Positions 21,399 to 29,923 of a stretch of DNA of 39,146 nt are shown here, in pieces. The position numbers and the translations under genes are program-made. Origin of the DNA: Flavobacteriales bacterium. GTDB lineage: Bacteria; Bacteroidota; Bacteroidia; Flavobacteriales_F; PHOS-HE28. The notes beneath the pieces were generated by a model, which did not search any database, had not been told where the DNA came from, and was given only the letters and a program-made list of their open reading frames with translations. Each line of letters starts with the position of its first letter. The stretch's first letter is position 1. Location: assembly GCA_020437805.1 (NCBI GenBank), contig JAGQVV010000040.1:380-39525 (forward strand). Reading direction: 5' to 3'.

Positions 21399-22733
21399 AT
21401 GCGTATTCTACTGTACATCTCTCGACTCATCGTAGGCCCTTTGTTCATCGTCAGTGGACTGATCAAGGCGAACGACCCATTGGGCTTCTCATACAAATTG
21501 GAAGAGTACTTCGTGGAGTCCGCCTTGGATCTTCCGTTCCTGGTCCCATTCGCCTTGACCTTGGCCGTACTGGCCTGCCTTGCGGAAGTGGTACTCGGTT
21601 TTGCGGTGCTTTTCGGAGGGCGCATGAAGTTGGCCACATGGGCGCTGCTTCTGCTCACCCTGTTCTTCGGTTGGCTCACGGCCTACACGGCTACCTGTGA
21701 TCCGAACGGGACATACACCGTTATCGTGGACGGCGTTGCAACGGAACGCGGCGTGACCTGCGTGAATGATTGTGGTTGCTTCGGTGATGCCATGAAAGGG
21801 TCCGTAGGGCGTAGCCTGACCCCTTGGGAGAGTTTCGCGAAGGACATGTTCCTCTTGTTGTTCATTCTACCGCTCTTCTTCATGCGTAGGAAGATCGGAT
21901 GGAACACCTCCGTCAACGATATGGTACTGCTGCCGTCCGGCTTGGCTCTGGTGGCGGTATGGAGCGGCATCTTCACATGGTGGGGCCCGGTTTGGTTCAC
22001 CTTGGTCGTTTTCACTGGCTATATCCTCATCAAGCGGACCCTGCAAGCGCCCAGAGCGGAGTGGGTGGCCGCTTTGTGGGTAAGCGTGCTTACGCTGGCG
22101 TTCTCCTGGTACTGCTTCGCGCACCTGCCGGTCCGGGATTATCGCCCGTACGCCGTAGGGAACAGTATCAGTGCGCAGAAGGAAATGGGTGTGCCTCCGG
22201 TCACACAGGCGTTCGTGCAGTATCGCAACATCACCACCGGCGAAGTGAAGGAGTACGATAGCAATGGTGCGTATCCTTGGGATGATGACAACTACGAGTA
22301 TGTGGATCGGCGCATCGTGGAGGTGGAACCGGGCATCGAATCCAATGTGCAGGACTTCCTCTTGACCGATGTTGAAGGCAACGATATGACCTGGGGCGTT
22401 CTCAACGAACCGGAACCGGTCCTTCTCGTGATGCTCTATGACATGTCCAAGGCGGATACCCATTGTCTGCCCGGGATCCGAGAGCTGGTGAAGGCTGGTA
22501 CGAACAAGGGTTGGTACGTGTACGGTGTCACCGCAAGCCCCTTCGCGACCGCCGAGGAGTTCCGTCATCAACATCAGATGCCGTTCGAGATCATGCAATG
22601 CGATGAGAAGACCATCAAGACCGCCATTCGCAGCAATCCCGGTGTGGTGCTCTTACAGGAAGGAACCGTACGTGGGTTATGGCATTGCAATGATGCACCG
22701 AACATCGATGAGGCTGCGGCCATGTTGAAATGA
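21399..22733 (+). CDS. DoxX-type membrane protein with C-terminal thioredoxin-like domain (BT_3928-like)
   Basis: A 444-residue protein. The N-terminal DoxX/MauE-like membrane domain begins YISRLIVGPLFIVSGLIKANDP (about 6-27) and has about four TM helices to about 165, with a Cys-rich CDPNG...CVNDCGCFGD loop near 108-130 as in methylamine-utilisation MauE relatives. More TMs follow near 175-245. The C-terminal part (about 325-440) resembles a thioredoxin fold (EPVLLVMLYDMSKADTHCLPGI, then GWYVYGVTAS, then NPGVVLLQEGTV) but lacks a CxxC. It is likely a redox or quinone-linked envelope protein; the activity is unknown. It belongs to the conserved folP-DUF1599-DoxX-tpiA neighbourhood. Its stop overlaps the next start (ATGA). 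Confidence 0.82.
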   Translation: MRILLYISRLIVGPLFIVSGLIKANDPLGFSYKLEEYFVESALDLPFLVPFALTLAVLACLAEVVLGFAVLFGGRMKLATWALLLLTLFFGWLTAYTATCDPNGTYTVIVDGVATERGVTCVNDCGCFGDAMKGSVGRSLTPWESFAKDMFLLLFILPLFFMRRKIGWNTSVNDMVLLPSGLALVAVWSGIFTWWGPVWFTLVVFTGYILIKRTLQAPRAEWVAALWVSVLTLAFSWYCFAHLPVRDYRPYAVGNSISAQKEMGVPPVTQAFVQYRNITTGEVKEYDSNGAYPWDDDNYEYVDRRIVEVEPGIESNVQDFLLTDVEGNDMTWGVLNEPEPVLLVMLYDMSKADTHCLPGIRELVKAGTNKGWYVYGVTASPFATAEEFRHQHQMPFEIMQCDEKTIKTAIRSNPGVVLLQEGTVRGLWHCNDAPNIDEAAAMLK

Positions 22734-23266
22734 CTTGGAGATCGACATTCCGGTCGTTCGGGGCCTGGGTACGAAGAGGACTATCGACTGCGACCCTCGT
22801 GATGCTCGTTTCCGGGGTTGCGGGACAAGGGAATTTGATGCTTTTCGGCATTGTCAAGGAGGCGAAGTCCGGAAAGGCCGTTCACAACGCGACCTTGCGG
22901 GTCGTCACGGATTCCGTTCCGGGTGATTCAGTGTTCACCGATCCCCAAGGGAGCTATCAGATCTTCGTTCCGCTGGGAGGTTTGCATCGTCTGGTGTATG
23001 ATGCCGATGGCCATGATCGGAAGGTGGTGGAGGTGGATACAAGGGCTGAGATGGATCCGGCGGATCGTAACAAGGAATGGAACATCCGCATCGATATAGC
23101 GTTGGTCCGAACGGATCTTGTTCTTTCCGATGAACTGCTAGATACGCCGGTGGGTCGCTCCAAGTGGATCCAGGAGCGGCATGCCTTCGAATGGGATACG
23201 CCCTACAGTGAGCGTTATCAGATCCGTTACAAGGCGGACGTGAAGGCCGCCAGGCAGAAGAAGTAG
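22730..23266 (+). CDS. Small secreted carboxypeptidase-regulatory-like protein, paralogue D
   Basis: A 178-residue protein starting at the ATGA that ends the DoxX gene, so it is translationally coupled to it. Signal peptide residues 1-32 (basic, then LSTATLVMLVSGVAGQ). The beta-sandwich reads LMLFGIVKEAKSGKAVHNAT, then DPQGSYQIFVPLGGLHRLVY, then WNIRIDIALVRTDLVLSDEL. The C-terminal signature is DTPVGRSKWIQERHAFEWDTPY. It is the most diverged of the four paralogues and ends in a basic tail (VKAARQKK). It converges with the 23270 gene, with 3 nt between stops and no hairpin seen. Confidence 0.78.
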   Translation: MTWRSTFRSFGAWVRRGLSTATLVMLVSGVAGQGNLMLFGIVKEAKSGKAVHNATLRVVTDSVPGDSVFTDPQGSYQIFVPLGGLHRLVYDADGHDRKVVEVDTRAEMDPADRNKEWNIRIDIALVRTDLVLSDELLDTPVGRSKWIQERHAFEWDTPYSERYQIRYKADVKAARQKK

Positions 23267-23269
23267 TGG

Positions 23270-23683
23270 TCAGGGTTCATTCCTGGCTTCGGATCGTATC
23301 CGTTCGTTCGGGGCGAAGTAGCCGTCGTGGTTGGCAACTCGGTACGTAAGCGCACTATCCACGGTGAAGTGGATGAATTCCTCGTAGTATCCATCCTGAC
23401 CGAGGTCTTCGTATTTCGAGATCAGCAAGCCTGTATTGGAATGGACGTATTGCACTTCCATAGGACCGTTGAAGTCCTCGTCAACCCATATCGCTGCCAT
23501 GAGTTCGTTCGACCCGAAGATCATCACGGAATCATCGGATCCGTCCCCGTTGCGGTCAAAACCCGGATCAAAAAGGTCACCTGATCGTTTCCATCGGGCG
23601 ATGACCAGGTCCCGTCGGATATCGTGGCTCCGTTCGAAGAAGGCGTCACTGGTTCGCTCCTTCCTCCGTCTTTCCGCCAGCAC
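23270..23683 (-). CDS. Small hypothetical protein, N-terminus apparently cut off by an in-frame TGA
   Basis: The intact part encodes 137 residues from a GTG at 23683. After a basic segment (ERRRKERTSDAFFERSHDIRR) come Asp-rich EF-hand-like strings (DPGFDRNGDGSDD, DEDFNGP, DLGQDGYYEE) and a beta-rich C-terminus; no family was recognised. The same frame continues upstream: MNMSHKIPVA (23749-23720), TGA (23719-23717), then LSCITIAASIWVLAERRRK. If the TGA were a Trp codon this would be a normal one-TM anchor. A TACATTCA box 6 nt before the ATG at 23749 supports that as the original start. The gene may be a fresh pseudogene, an assembly error, or still translated from the GTG. Confidence 0.55.
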   Translation of the reverse strand: MLAERRRKERTSDAFFERSHDIRRDLVIARWKRSGDLFDPGFDRNGDGSDDSVMIFGSNELMAAIWVDEDFNGPMEVQYVHSNTGLLISKYEDLGQDGYYEEFIHFTVDSALTYRVANHDGYFAPNERIRSEARNEP

Positions 23684-23755
23684 CCATATGCTGGCGGCGA
23701 TCGTAATGCACGACAGTCAAGCAACGGGGATCTTGTGCGACATGTTCATGGGAAG

Positions 23756-23763
23756 TGAATGTA
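23756..23763 (-). promoter_or_regulatory. -7 box TACATTCA upstream of the interrupted 23270 gene
   Basis: The minus strand reads TACATTCA (two changes from TAnnTTTG), ending 6 nt before the ATG at 23749, the same spacing as at folP and the DUF1599 gene. It faces away from the tpiA box in the same 87-nt gap. Confidence 0.4.
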
Positions 23764-23824
23764 ATTCCGAAGGGGGGTGTTGATATTGACCCGATCCCAA
23801 CCCTCGGGGTCCGGATGGCGCTGC

Positions 23825-23832
23825 GATCTTTG
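23825..23832 (+). promoter_or_regulatory. tpiA: -7 box GATCTTTG of tpiA
   Basis: GATCTTTG (one change from TAnnTTTG) ends 4 nt before the tpiA ATG at 23837. It would start a leaderless message for the tpiA-prmA-plsY operon. Confidence 0.45.
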
Positions 23833-23836
23833 TATC

Positions 23837-24595
23837 ATGCGAAAGGTCGTAGCCGGGAATTGGAAAATGCACAAGGATCGGTCCGGAGCCACGGACCTGA
23901 TAGCGACCTTGGTCGCTGCAAAGTCGGGCCTTCCGAGTGGTGTGGAGGTCATCATCGCGCCACCATTTCCTTTCTTGGCGCTGGCTGTAGAAGGGGTGAA
24001 AGGAAGCGCTATCGCTGTGGCGGCGCAGAACTGTCATCAAGCTGCGCAAGGTGCATACACGGGTGAGGTCAGCGCTCCGATGTTGGCAAGCATGGGCGTT
24101 TCGGCCTGTCTGGTCGGTCACAGTGAGAGGCGTGAGTACTTCGGGGAAACGGACCTGCTCGTGGCACAAAAGGTCAAGGCCTTGCTCGAAGCCGGGATCA
24201 CACCCATATACTGCTGCGGGGAAAAGCAAGAGGAGCGAACTGCCGGAAGGCACTTCGAAGTGGTCTCCGCACAGATGAAGGATGCCTTGGGTGCATTGGA
24301 TCCCGAGCAATTGATGAAGGTCGTGGTCGCCTATGAGCCCGTGTGGGCGATCGGGACCGGCCTCACCGCGACCGCAGCGGAAGCCCAGGAGATGCATGCA
24401 TTCATCCGAGGTTTGCTGCGCAGCCATGGTAACGATGTGGCGAACGCGGTGCCTGTGCTTTACGGCGGAAGTTGCAAGCCGGACAACGCTGCTGAACTTT
24501 TCGCTGGCCCTGATGTGAACGGTGGCCTCATCGGCGGAGCCGCTCTGGATGCAGACCAATTCCTTTCCATCATCCGCGCAGCAGGAGACTCCTGA
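23837..24595 (+). CDS. tpiA: Triose-phosphate isomerase
   Basis: TpiA interconverts dihydroxyacetone phosphate and glyceraldehyde 3-phosphate in the cytoplasm. The 252 residues are full length. Catalytic residues are visible: N8 and K10 (VAGNWKM), H95 (VGHSERREYF) and E167 (VVAYEPVWAIGTG), plus the phosphate loop VLYGGSCKPDN and the closing GGLIGGAAL. The frame stays open upstream to 23777, but MRKVVAGNWKM is the family start, and a GATCTTTG box ends 4 nt before it. It is the first gene of a tight operon with prmA, a large secreted protein gene and plsY. Confidence 0.97.
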   Translation: MRKVVAGNWKMHKDRSGATDLIATLVAAKSGLPSGVEVIIAPPFPFLALAVEGVKGSAIAVAAQNCHQAAQGAYTGEVSAPMLASMGVSACLVGHSERREYFGETDLLVAQKVKALLEAGITPIYCCGEKQEERTAGRHFEVVSAQMKDALGALDPEQLMKVVVAYEPVWAIGTGLTATAAEAQEMHAFIRGLLRSHGNDVANAVPVLYGGSCKPDNAAELFAGPDVNGGLIGGAALDADQFLSIIRAAGDS

Positions 24596-24617
24596 ACGTG
24601 GTTCAACCTCCAGGACA

Positions 24618-25469
24618 TTGTCACATACGCGCGTTTCCTTCCTCATCGCACCCATCCATCCTTGGCGCGACATCCTACTGGTGGAACTCGGTGCCCTTGG
24701 CTACGATAGCTTCGAGGAGACCACCGGAGGGTTGGAGGCCTACGTGCCAACAGCCGATTTCGACGCATTGGCGGTCTCCAGGCTGATGACCTTACGTGAC
24801 CCGCATGTCAGCGTATCCTGGTCCCATGCGGAGATGCCCGATCGCAATTGGAATGCGGAATGGGAGCGGAGTTTCGTGCCGGTGGAGGTGGATGGGCTTG
24901 TCCGCGTTCGCGCCGAGCACCACGAGCCGGATCCGTCCTTCAAGTATGAATTGGTCATTACACCGCGCATGGCATTCGGGACCGGGCATCACGCCACCAC
25001 GCGTATGATGGCACGTGCTATGCTGGGCCTCGATCTTGCCGGGAAGGCGGTATGCGATCTCGGGTGTGGTACAGCGGTCCTTGCCATGCTGGCCGAGCGA
25101 ATGGGAGCCGGGCACATAGTAGGGGTCGATATCGATGAAGTGGCTGTGTCCAACGCCAAGGAGAACGTGCTGCGGAACGGTTGTCCCATGATCACTGTGG
25201 AAAAGGGTGACGCCAATACCCTGGTGGGCCGCCGACACGACGCTATTTTGGCGAACATCGAACGGAATACATTGATCGATGCGATGCCGGTCATGGCCGA
25301 TGCGCTGAAGCCCGGTGGTGCGTTGCTGCTCAGTGGTTTCGTGGTGAAGGACCGCAAATACCTGGAGGCCGCCGCTGGCGATCAAGGCCTGATCATGGCG
25401 GAGCGGTTGGAGGAAGGGGAATGGTCCTTGCTTGGTTGTCGGAAACAGATCGAAAAGGATCCCGGATGA
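24618..25469 (+). CDS. prmA: Ribosomal protein L11 methyltransferase
   Basis: PrmA methylates amino groups of ribosomal protein L11 using SAM. With a TTG start at 24618 it has 283 residues. SAM-fold motifs are clear: AFGTGHHATTR (119-129), VCDLGCGTAVLAM (about 146-158), GVDIDEVAVSNAKEN (169-183) and ANIERNTL in the catalytic loop. The frame is open back to 24522 inside tpiA, but those residues are out-of-frame tpiA sequence. No ATG lies between tpiA and the first conserved strand (VSFLIAPIHPWRDILL), so TTG at 24618, 22 nt after the tpiA stop, is the best choice. The stop overlaps the next start (ATGA). Confidence 0.93.
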   Translation: MSHTRVSFLIAPIHPWRDILLVELGALGYDSFEETTGGLEAYVPTADFDALAVSRLMTLRDPHVSVSWSHAEMPDRNWNAEWERSFVPVEVDGLVRVRAEHHEPDPSFKYELVITPRMAFGTGHHATTRMMARAMLGLDLAGKAVCDLGCGTAVLAMLAERMGAGHIVGVDIDEVAVSNAKENVLRNGCPMITVEKGDANTLVGRRHDAILANIERNTLIDAMPVMADALKPGGALLLSGFVVKDRKYLEAAAGDQGLIMAERLEEGEWSLLGCRKQIEKDPG

Positions 25470-28400
25470 AAACCATGAAGAGGTTTAAGGAGCGTGCCTT
25501 GTCCATGTTCCTCGTCCTGGTCGTTGCTGGTGCAACGAATGCACAGTCAGTTTCGTTTTCCTCGGAACAGGCCCTCTTCCTTCAGGAAATGACGGACTTC
25601 GTGGTCGGGGCGGACAAGAAGGAAGGGAAACCGTTCATGGAGGAGGTCTTCGCACCGGCGTGGAACGGACCCTATTTCACGGAGGCACAACGCGTAAGGA
25701 TCGCCGAAGTGGCGAATCTCATGGCCAAGAAACGCTTTGATGCCTTCCCGCATTATCGGGATCTCCTCGGTATCCTTGTCGCCTTTTCGACAGGTGGTCG
25801 AAGCCCAGGGGAATTCGATGCATGGATGACCGGCATGGCCGGGCTCGCCGAGAGAGAGCGCAAGCAGAATGTGGTGGCCTTCCTTTCCACCTGTGCAAAC
25901 CTGTTCGACAGCAGCACCATGTTCAATAGTGCCAGTACACAGTGGCGCAGCAGTAGCAGGAAGTTCACGTTCGCTTTCGACAGCATACCCAAGGTCGTAT
26001 TCCCTTCGATGGATCTGATCTGCACGGCAAAAGGCGATAGTGCTGTGATCAAGGCCACCTCGGGTACCTATCTGCCGACCTTGGAGGTATGGCAGGGTAA
26101 AGGTGGTATCGTGACCTGGGAGCGGGCCGGCCTGAAGCCCGCGGCCACCTTCGCGGAATGGTCCCACGCGTATGAGATCAAGATGAAGAGCGCCACCTTC
26201 GAGGTGGATTCGGTCCAATTCAATGATCCCTATTTCGAGCGAACGCTGCTCGGCAAGGTCACGGACAAAGTGTTGGCGAATGTGGAGGAGGGCACCGCGA
26301 GCTATCCGCGTTTCGAGAGCTACGATAAGCGGATGAAGATCCGGGACATCGTGGAGGGGATCGATTTTGAAGGGGGATTTGGCATGCAAGGCGCCAAGCT
26401 GCAAGGCTTCGGCACCAAAGAGGAGCCGGCGTTCATGACCTTTTACAGGGACAAGCGCCCGTTCATCATCACCAGAGGGACCTTCTTCAGCATCGAACCC
26501 GAGCGGATCACCAGCGATGATGTGAGCGTTCGTATCGTTCTCGACAAGGATTCCATCCATCATCCCAGCGTGAGCATGCGATTCCTGAAAGGGAAGAAAT
26601 TGCTGTCCCTGATCAAGAAGGATGTCGGATTGGGCAAGGCGCCGTTCTATGACACTTATCATATGCTGGACATGTACTTCGAGACGATCTCTTGGAAGCA
26701 AGGCGATCCGTTGGTGCAATTCGGCAACCTGCAGGGAAGCACCCAGACCCGAGCCAGCTTCGAAAGCTTCAATTACTTCAAGGAGAAACGGTACGTGGGC
26801 ATGCTCGGCATCGATGCGATACATCCGCTGGTGCGGTTGAACGATTTCAGCAAACAGAACGATGGGAAGTTCTATGCGCAGGAGTTCGCCGTGTTCAGCC
26901 GTATGCAGAAGGATGCCGTGGTGCCATTGATCATCGACATGGCCAACAAGGGCTACCTCTCCTACGACCCCGAAACGGAATGGGTGGAGACCACGCCAAG
27001 GCTGCGGCAACACATCCTTAACAGCGCGGGCAAGCAGGATTATGACGTGCTCCAGTTCAACAGCAACAGCGATAGTCTCAATGCCACGGTGAACCTGCTG
27101 AACTATGACCTGGCCATCATGGGTGTGGCGCGTATCGTAATGAGCGACTCCCAGGACGTGAAGATCTATCCGAGCGATAAGATCGTGACCGTGAAGAAAG
27201 GCCGCGATTTCTCCTTCGGTGGAAGTGTTCAGGCGGGTAAGCTGCAGTACTACGGCAAGGAATACTATTTCCACTACGAACCTTTCGTGATCGACCTGCT
27301 CAACGTCGACTCGGTCAGCTTCATGGCCGATAGCTTCGGAAAGAACGACGAGGGTCTCACCACGCTGGTACGAGTGAAGAACGTCCTGGAACAGGTGACC
27401 GGGACATTGGAACTGGATGCTCCGAGCAACAAGAGCGGACTGCAGCAGAAGAAGTACCCGGAATACCCCAAGTTCAACAGCGCCAAGGAAAGCTATGTGT
27501 TCTACGATAAGAGCAGCATTCAGCGCGGAGTCTATACCAGGGACAAGTTCTATTACCGTAGCGATCCCTTCCAATTGGATAGTTTGGACAACTTCACCAA
27601 TGCCGGTCTGAATTTCACGGGGACCCTGGTCTCTGGTGGGATCTTCCCGGATATCAAACAACCGCTCGGGCTACAGCCGGACTATGCCTTGGGCTTCGTG
27701 CGCGGTACCGGCGATGCGGGTATGCCGTTGTATGGACGAAAGGCCACCTTCACGAACGAGATCAGCCTCAACAGCCGTGGCCTTCAGGGCAAGGGGGAAC
27801 TCGCCTATCTCACCACCACGCTCAGTTCGCGTTCCTTGATCTTCTGCCCGGACAGTACCCTCGGTCGCGCCGATACCTTGACGAATCGTTCATCCACTGC
27901 ACCGGCCAAGGTGCCGAAAGTGGTGGGTAGCGACCTGTTCGTCCGTTTGGAGCCACTGAAGGATAATCTGCGGGTCGAAAAGTTGCGCAAGGCCATGACC
28001 ATGTATGATGGTCAAGCGTACTTGTACGGGCTCACGGACCTCACGCCACAAGGCATGACCGGCGCGGGTCTGGTCGATTTCACCAACGCTACATTGAAGT
28101 CTGACCTGTACAGCTTCGAGACGATGCAACTGCATGCGGATACGTCGGATTTCCGCCTGACGGAAGGGGATACCTCGAGCATCGCCTTCAAAACGGACAA
28201 TGTGAACGCCACGGTCAAGCTCGATGAACGTGTGGGTGAGTTCGTGAGCAATGGCACGGAGACGAAGGTCGAATTCCCGGTGAACCAGTACATGTGTTAC
28301 ATGGACCGGTTCAAGTGGTTCATGGACCAAGGGGACATCGAACTTGAGAGTGATCGTACGGCCGCCGTTGGTAACGAGGACCTCCAGCTCTCCGGGTCCA

Positions 28401-29920
28401 ACTTCATCAGTACGCGGGAGGACCAGGACTCGCTCAGCTTCATGGCGCCCAAGGCGCGGTATGACCTTAAGAAGCACCTGATCACCGCCAACGATGTACA
28501 GTACATCCAAGTGGCCGATGCTCTTGTGACCCCGGACAGCATGCGCGTTCGGATCCGGAAGAACGCCGTAATGGACCCGCTCACCAACGCTGTGATCACC
28601 GCGAACTACGTGACCAAGCACCATCGCATCTACAACGCCACGGTCAATATCAAAGCCAAGCGGAAATACAGCGCCACCGGCGATCTGGACTATGTCGACG
28701 TGAACAAGAAACCATACAGGATCACTTTGCACAACATCGACGTCGATACCGCTTACCAGACCTATGCGAACGGTCGGATCCCCAAGGAGGCCGACTTCCA
28801 GTTGAGCCCCGCATTCGATTTCTTCGGTGAGGTGCGCTTGACCTCGAGCATCAAGGAACTCACCTTTTCCGGAAGCACCCGGATCCAGCATGGCTGCGAC
28901 GGCCTTTCCAAGAACTGGATGACGTTCACGGGCGAGATCGATCCCTTGGAGGTCTTCATTCCAGTTGCGGATACGCTCTTTGATGATACCGGTGCGCTCA
29001 TTGGTGCTGGGGTATATCTCACGAACGAGGACCCCTTCAAGACCTATGGGACCTTCCTCAGTCGAACGCAGGATCGAAAGGACCACCCCATCATCAATGC
29101 GAAAGGCCTTTTGTTCTATGATGAAGGCCGCAAGGAGTACATGATCTCCAACAAGGACAAGATCCGCAAGCGTGATCTTCCCGGTGATCTTGTGAGCTTG
29201 GCGGTGGAGAATTGCGTGATCCTTGGCGATGGTCGTATCGACCACGGCGTGGACCTTGGGCGCGTGGCGCTGACCAATGTGGGCTCCTTGCGCTTCGAGG
29301 CCGATGGTGCGAAAGCAAGCACCGAGGAGGTGATGATCGCCGATTTCCACTTCTTGGACAACGCGTTGGAGCGCATGGCCGAGGAGATCCTCGCTTACCC
29401 CGACCAAAAACAAGTGGATATCACCAAGACCTACTATGAGAAGATGTTGCGCGAAGTGCTTGGTCGGGAGCGTTCGGACAAATTGATCAGCGAATTGAGC
29501 ATCAAAGGAGAGATCAAGAAGCTTCCGGACGAGATCATGAAGCCATTGGTGTTGGCCGATGTGAAGATGCGTTGGGATGGCCCTGAGCAAAGCTGGTTGA
29601 GCGATGGCCCGATCGGGATCGCGAGCATCCTGAAGAAGCCGGTGTACCGCTACGTTAAAGGAAAGGTCCACCTGGAACGCAAGCGCAGTGGGGATATCCT
29701 TACCATCCTGCTCATGCTCGACGATCAGTCGTACTACTTCTTCCAATACACGCGGAACTACCTTTACGCTTACAGCAGTGACAATACCTTCAATACCATG
29801 TTGAGCGAGGTGAAGGACGACAAGCGACAATTGGATGGCGGCAAGGACCAAGCGCCTTACCAGTACATCCTGACCAACAGGAAAAAGGCGGATGACTTCC
29901 GCGAACGATTCGGCCTCTGA
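25466..29920 (+). CDS. Very large secreted protein of unknown function (1484 aa)
   Basis: It begins at the ATGA that ends prmA. A signal peptide (MKTMKRFKERALSMFLVLVVAGATNAQ) is followed by a helical domain (about 28-130: SSEQALFLQEMTDFVVGADK, PYFTEAQRVRIAEVANLMAKKR) and then about 1250 residues of beta-strand-rich sequence with no TM segment. Recurring themes are VRIVLDKDSIHHP, YDLKKHLITANDVQYIQVAD and VKLDERVGEF, reminiscent of stacked beta layers such as OstA/LptA-like or AsmA/TamB-like folds, but no family can be assigned by eye. It lies between prmA and the lipid gene plsY and ends 3 nt before plsY. An envelope role, perhaps lipid-related, is only an inference from position and fold impression. 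The long frames on the opposite strand are shadows. Confidence 0.85.
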   Translation: MKTMKRFKERALSMFLVLVVAGATNAQSVSFSSEQALFLQEMTDFVVGADKKEGKPFMEEVFAPAWNGPYFTEAQRVRIAEVANLMAKKRFDAFPHYRDLLGILVAFSTGGRSPGEFDAWMTGMAGLAERERKQNVVAFLSTCANLFDSSTMFNSASTQWRSSSRKFTFAFDSIPKVVFPSMDLICTAKGDSAVIKATSGTYLPTLEVWQGKGGIVTWERAGLKPAATFAEWSHAYEIKMKSATFEVDSVQFNDPYFERTLLGKVTDKVLANVEEGTASYPRFESYDKRMKIRDIVEGIDFEGGFGMQGAKLQGFGTKEEPAFMTFYRDKRPFIITRGTFFSIEPERITSDDVSVRIVLDKDSIHHPSVSMRFLKGKKLLSLIKKDVGLGKAPFYDTYHMLDMYFETISWKQGDPLVQFGNLQGSTQTRASFESFNYFKEKRYVGMLGIDAIHPLVRLNDFSKQNDGKFYAQEFAVFSRMQKDAVVPLIIDMANKGYLSYDPETEWVETTPRLRQHILNSAGKQDYDVLQFNSNSDSLNATVNLLNYDLAIMGVARIVMSDSQDVKIYPSDKIVTVKKGRDFSFGGSVQAGKLQYYGKEYYFHYEPFVIDLLNVDSVSFMADSFGKNDEGLTTLVRVKNVLEQVTGTLELDAPSNKSGLQQKKYPEYPKFNSAKESYVFYDKSSIQRGVYTRDKFYYRSDPFQLDSLDNFTNAGLNFTGTLVSGGIFPDIKQPLGLQPDYALGFVRGTGDAGMPLYGRKATFTNEISLNSRGLQGKGELAYLTTTLSSRSLIFCPDSTLGRADTLTNRSSTAPAKVPKVVGSDLFVRLEPLKDNLRVEKLRKAMTMYDGQAYLYGLTDLTPQGMTGAGLVDFTNATLKSDLYSFETMQLHADTSDFRLTEGDTSSIAFKTDNVNATVKLDERVGEFVSNGTETKVEFPVNQYMCYMDRFKWFMDQGDIELESDRTAAVGNEDLQLSGSNFISTREDQDSLSFMAPKARYDLKKHLITANDVQYIQVADALVTPDSMRVRIRKNAVMDPLTNAVITANYVTKHHRIYNATVNIKAKRKYSATGDLDYVDVNKKPYRITLHNIDVDTAYQTYANGRIPKEADFQLSPAFDFFGEVRLTSSIKELTFSGSTRIQHGCDGLSKNWMTFTGEIDPLEVFIPVADTLFDDTGALIGAGVYLTNEDPFKTYGTFLSRTQDRKDHPIINAKGLLFYDEGRKEYMISNKDKIRKRDLPGDLVSLAVENCVILGDGRIDHGVDLGRVALTNVGSLRFEADGAKASTEEVMIADFHFLDNALERMAEEILAYPDQKQVDITKTYYEKMLREVLGRERSDKLISELSIKGEIKKLPDEIMKPLVLADVKMRWDGPEQSWLSDGPIGIASILKKPVYRYVKGKVHLERKRSGDILTILLMLDDQSYYFFQYTRNYLYAYSSDNTFNTMLSEVKDDKRQLDGGKDQAPYQYILTNRKKADDFRERFGL

Positions 29921-29923
29921 ACC

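Noticed and set aside
23717-23719. TGA as a selenocysteine codon
   Set aside because: No SECIS-like hairpin is evident just downstream, and the position lies in a TM segment where Trp would fit; nonsense mutation or error is simpler.
25547-27661. 704-residue open frame on the minus strand
   Set aside because: It lies wholly antisense to the 1484-residue secreted protein gene, is rich in His, Arg and Gln with no domain, and mirrors the codon pattern of the true gene.
27890-29851. 653-residue open frame on the minus strand
   Set aside because: The same kind of antisense shadow within the 1484-residue gene; no signal peptide, domain or promoter box.
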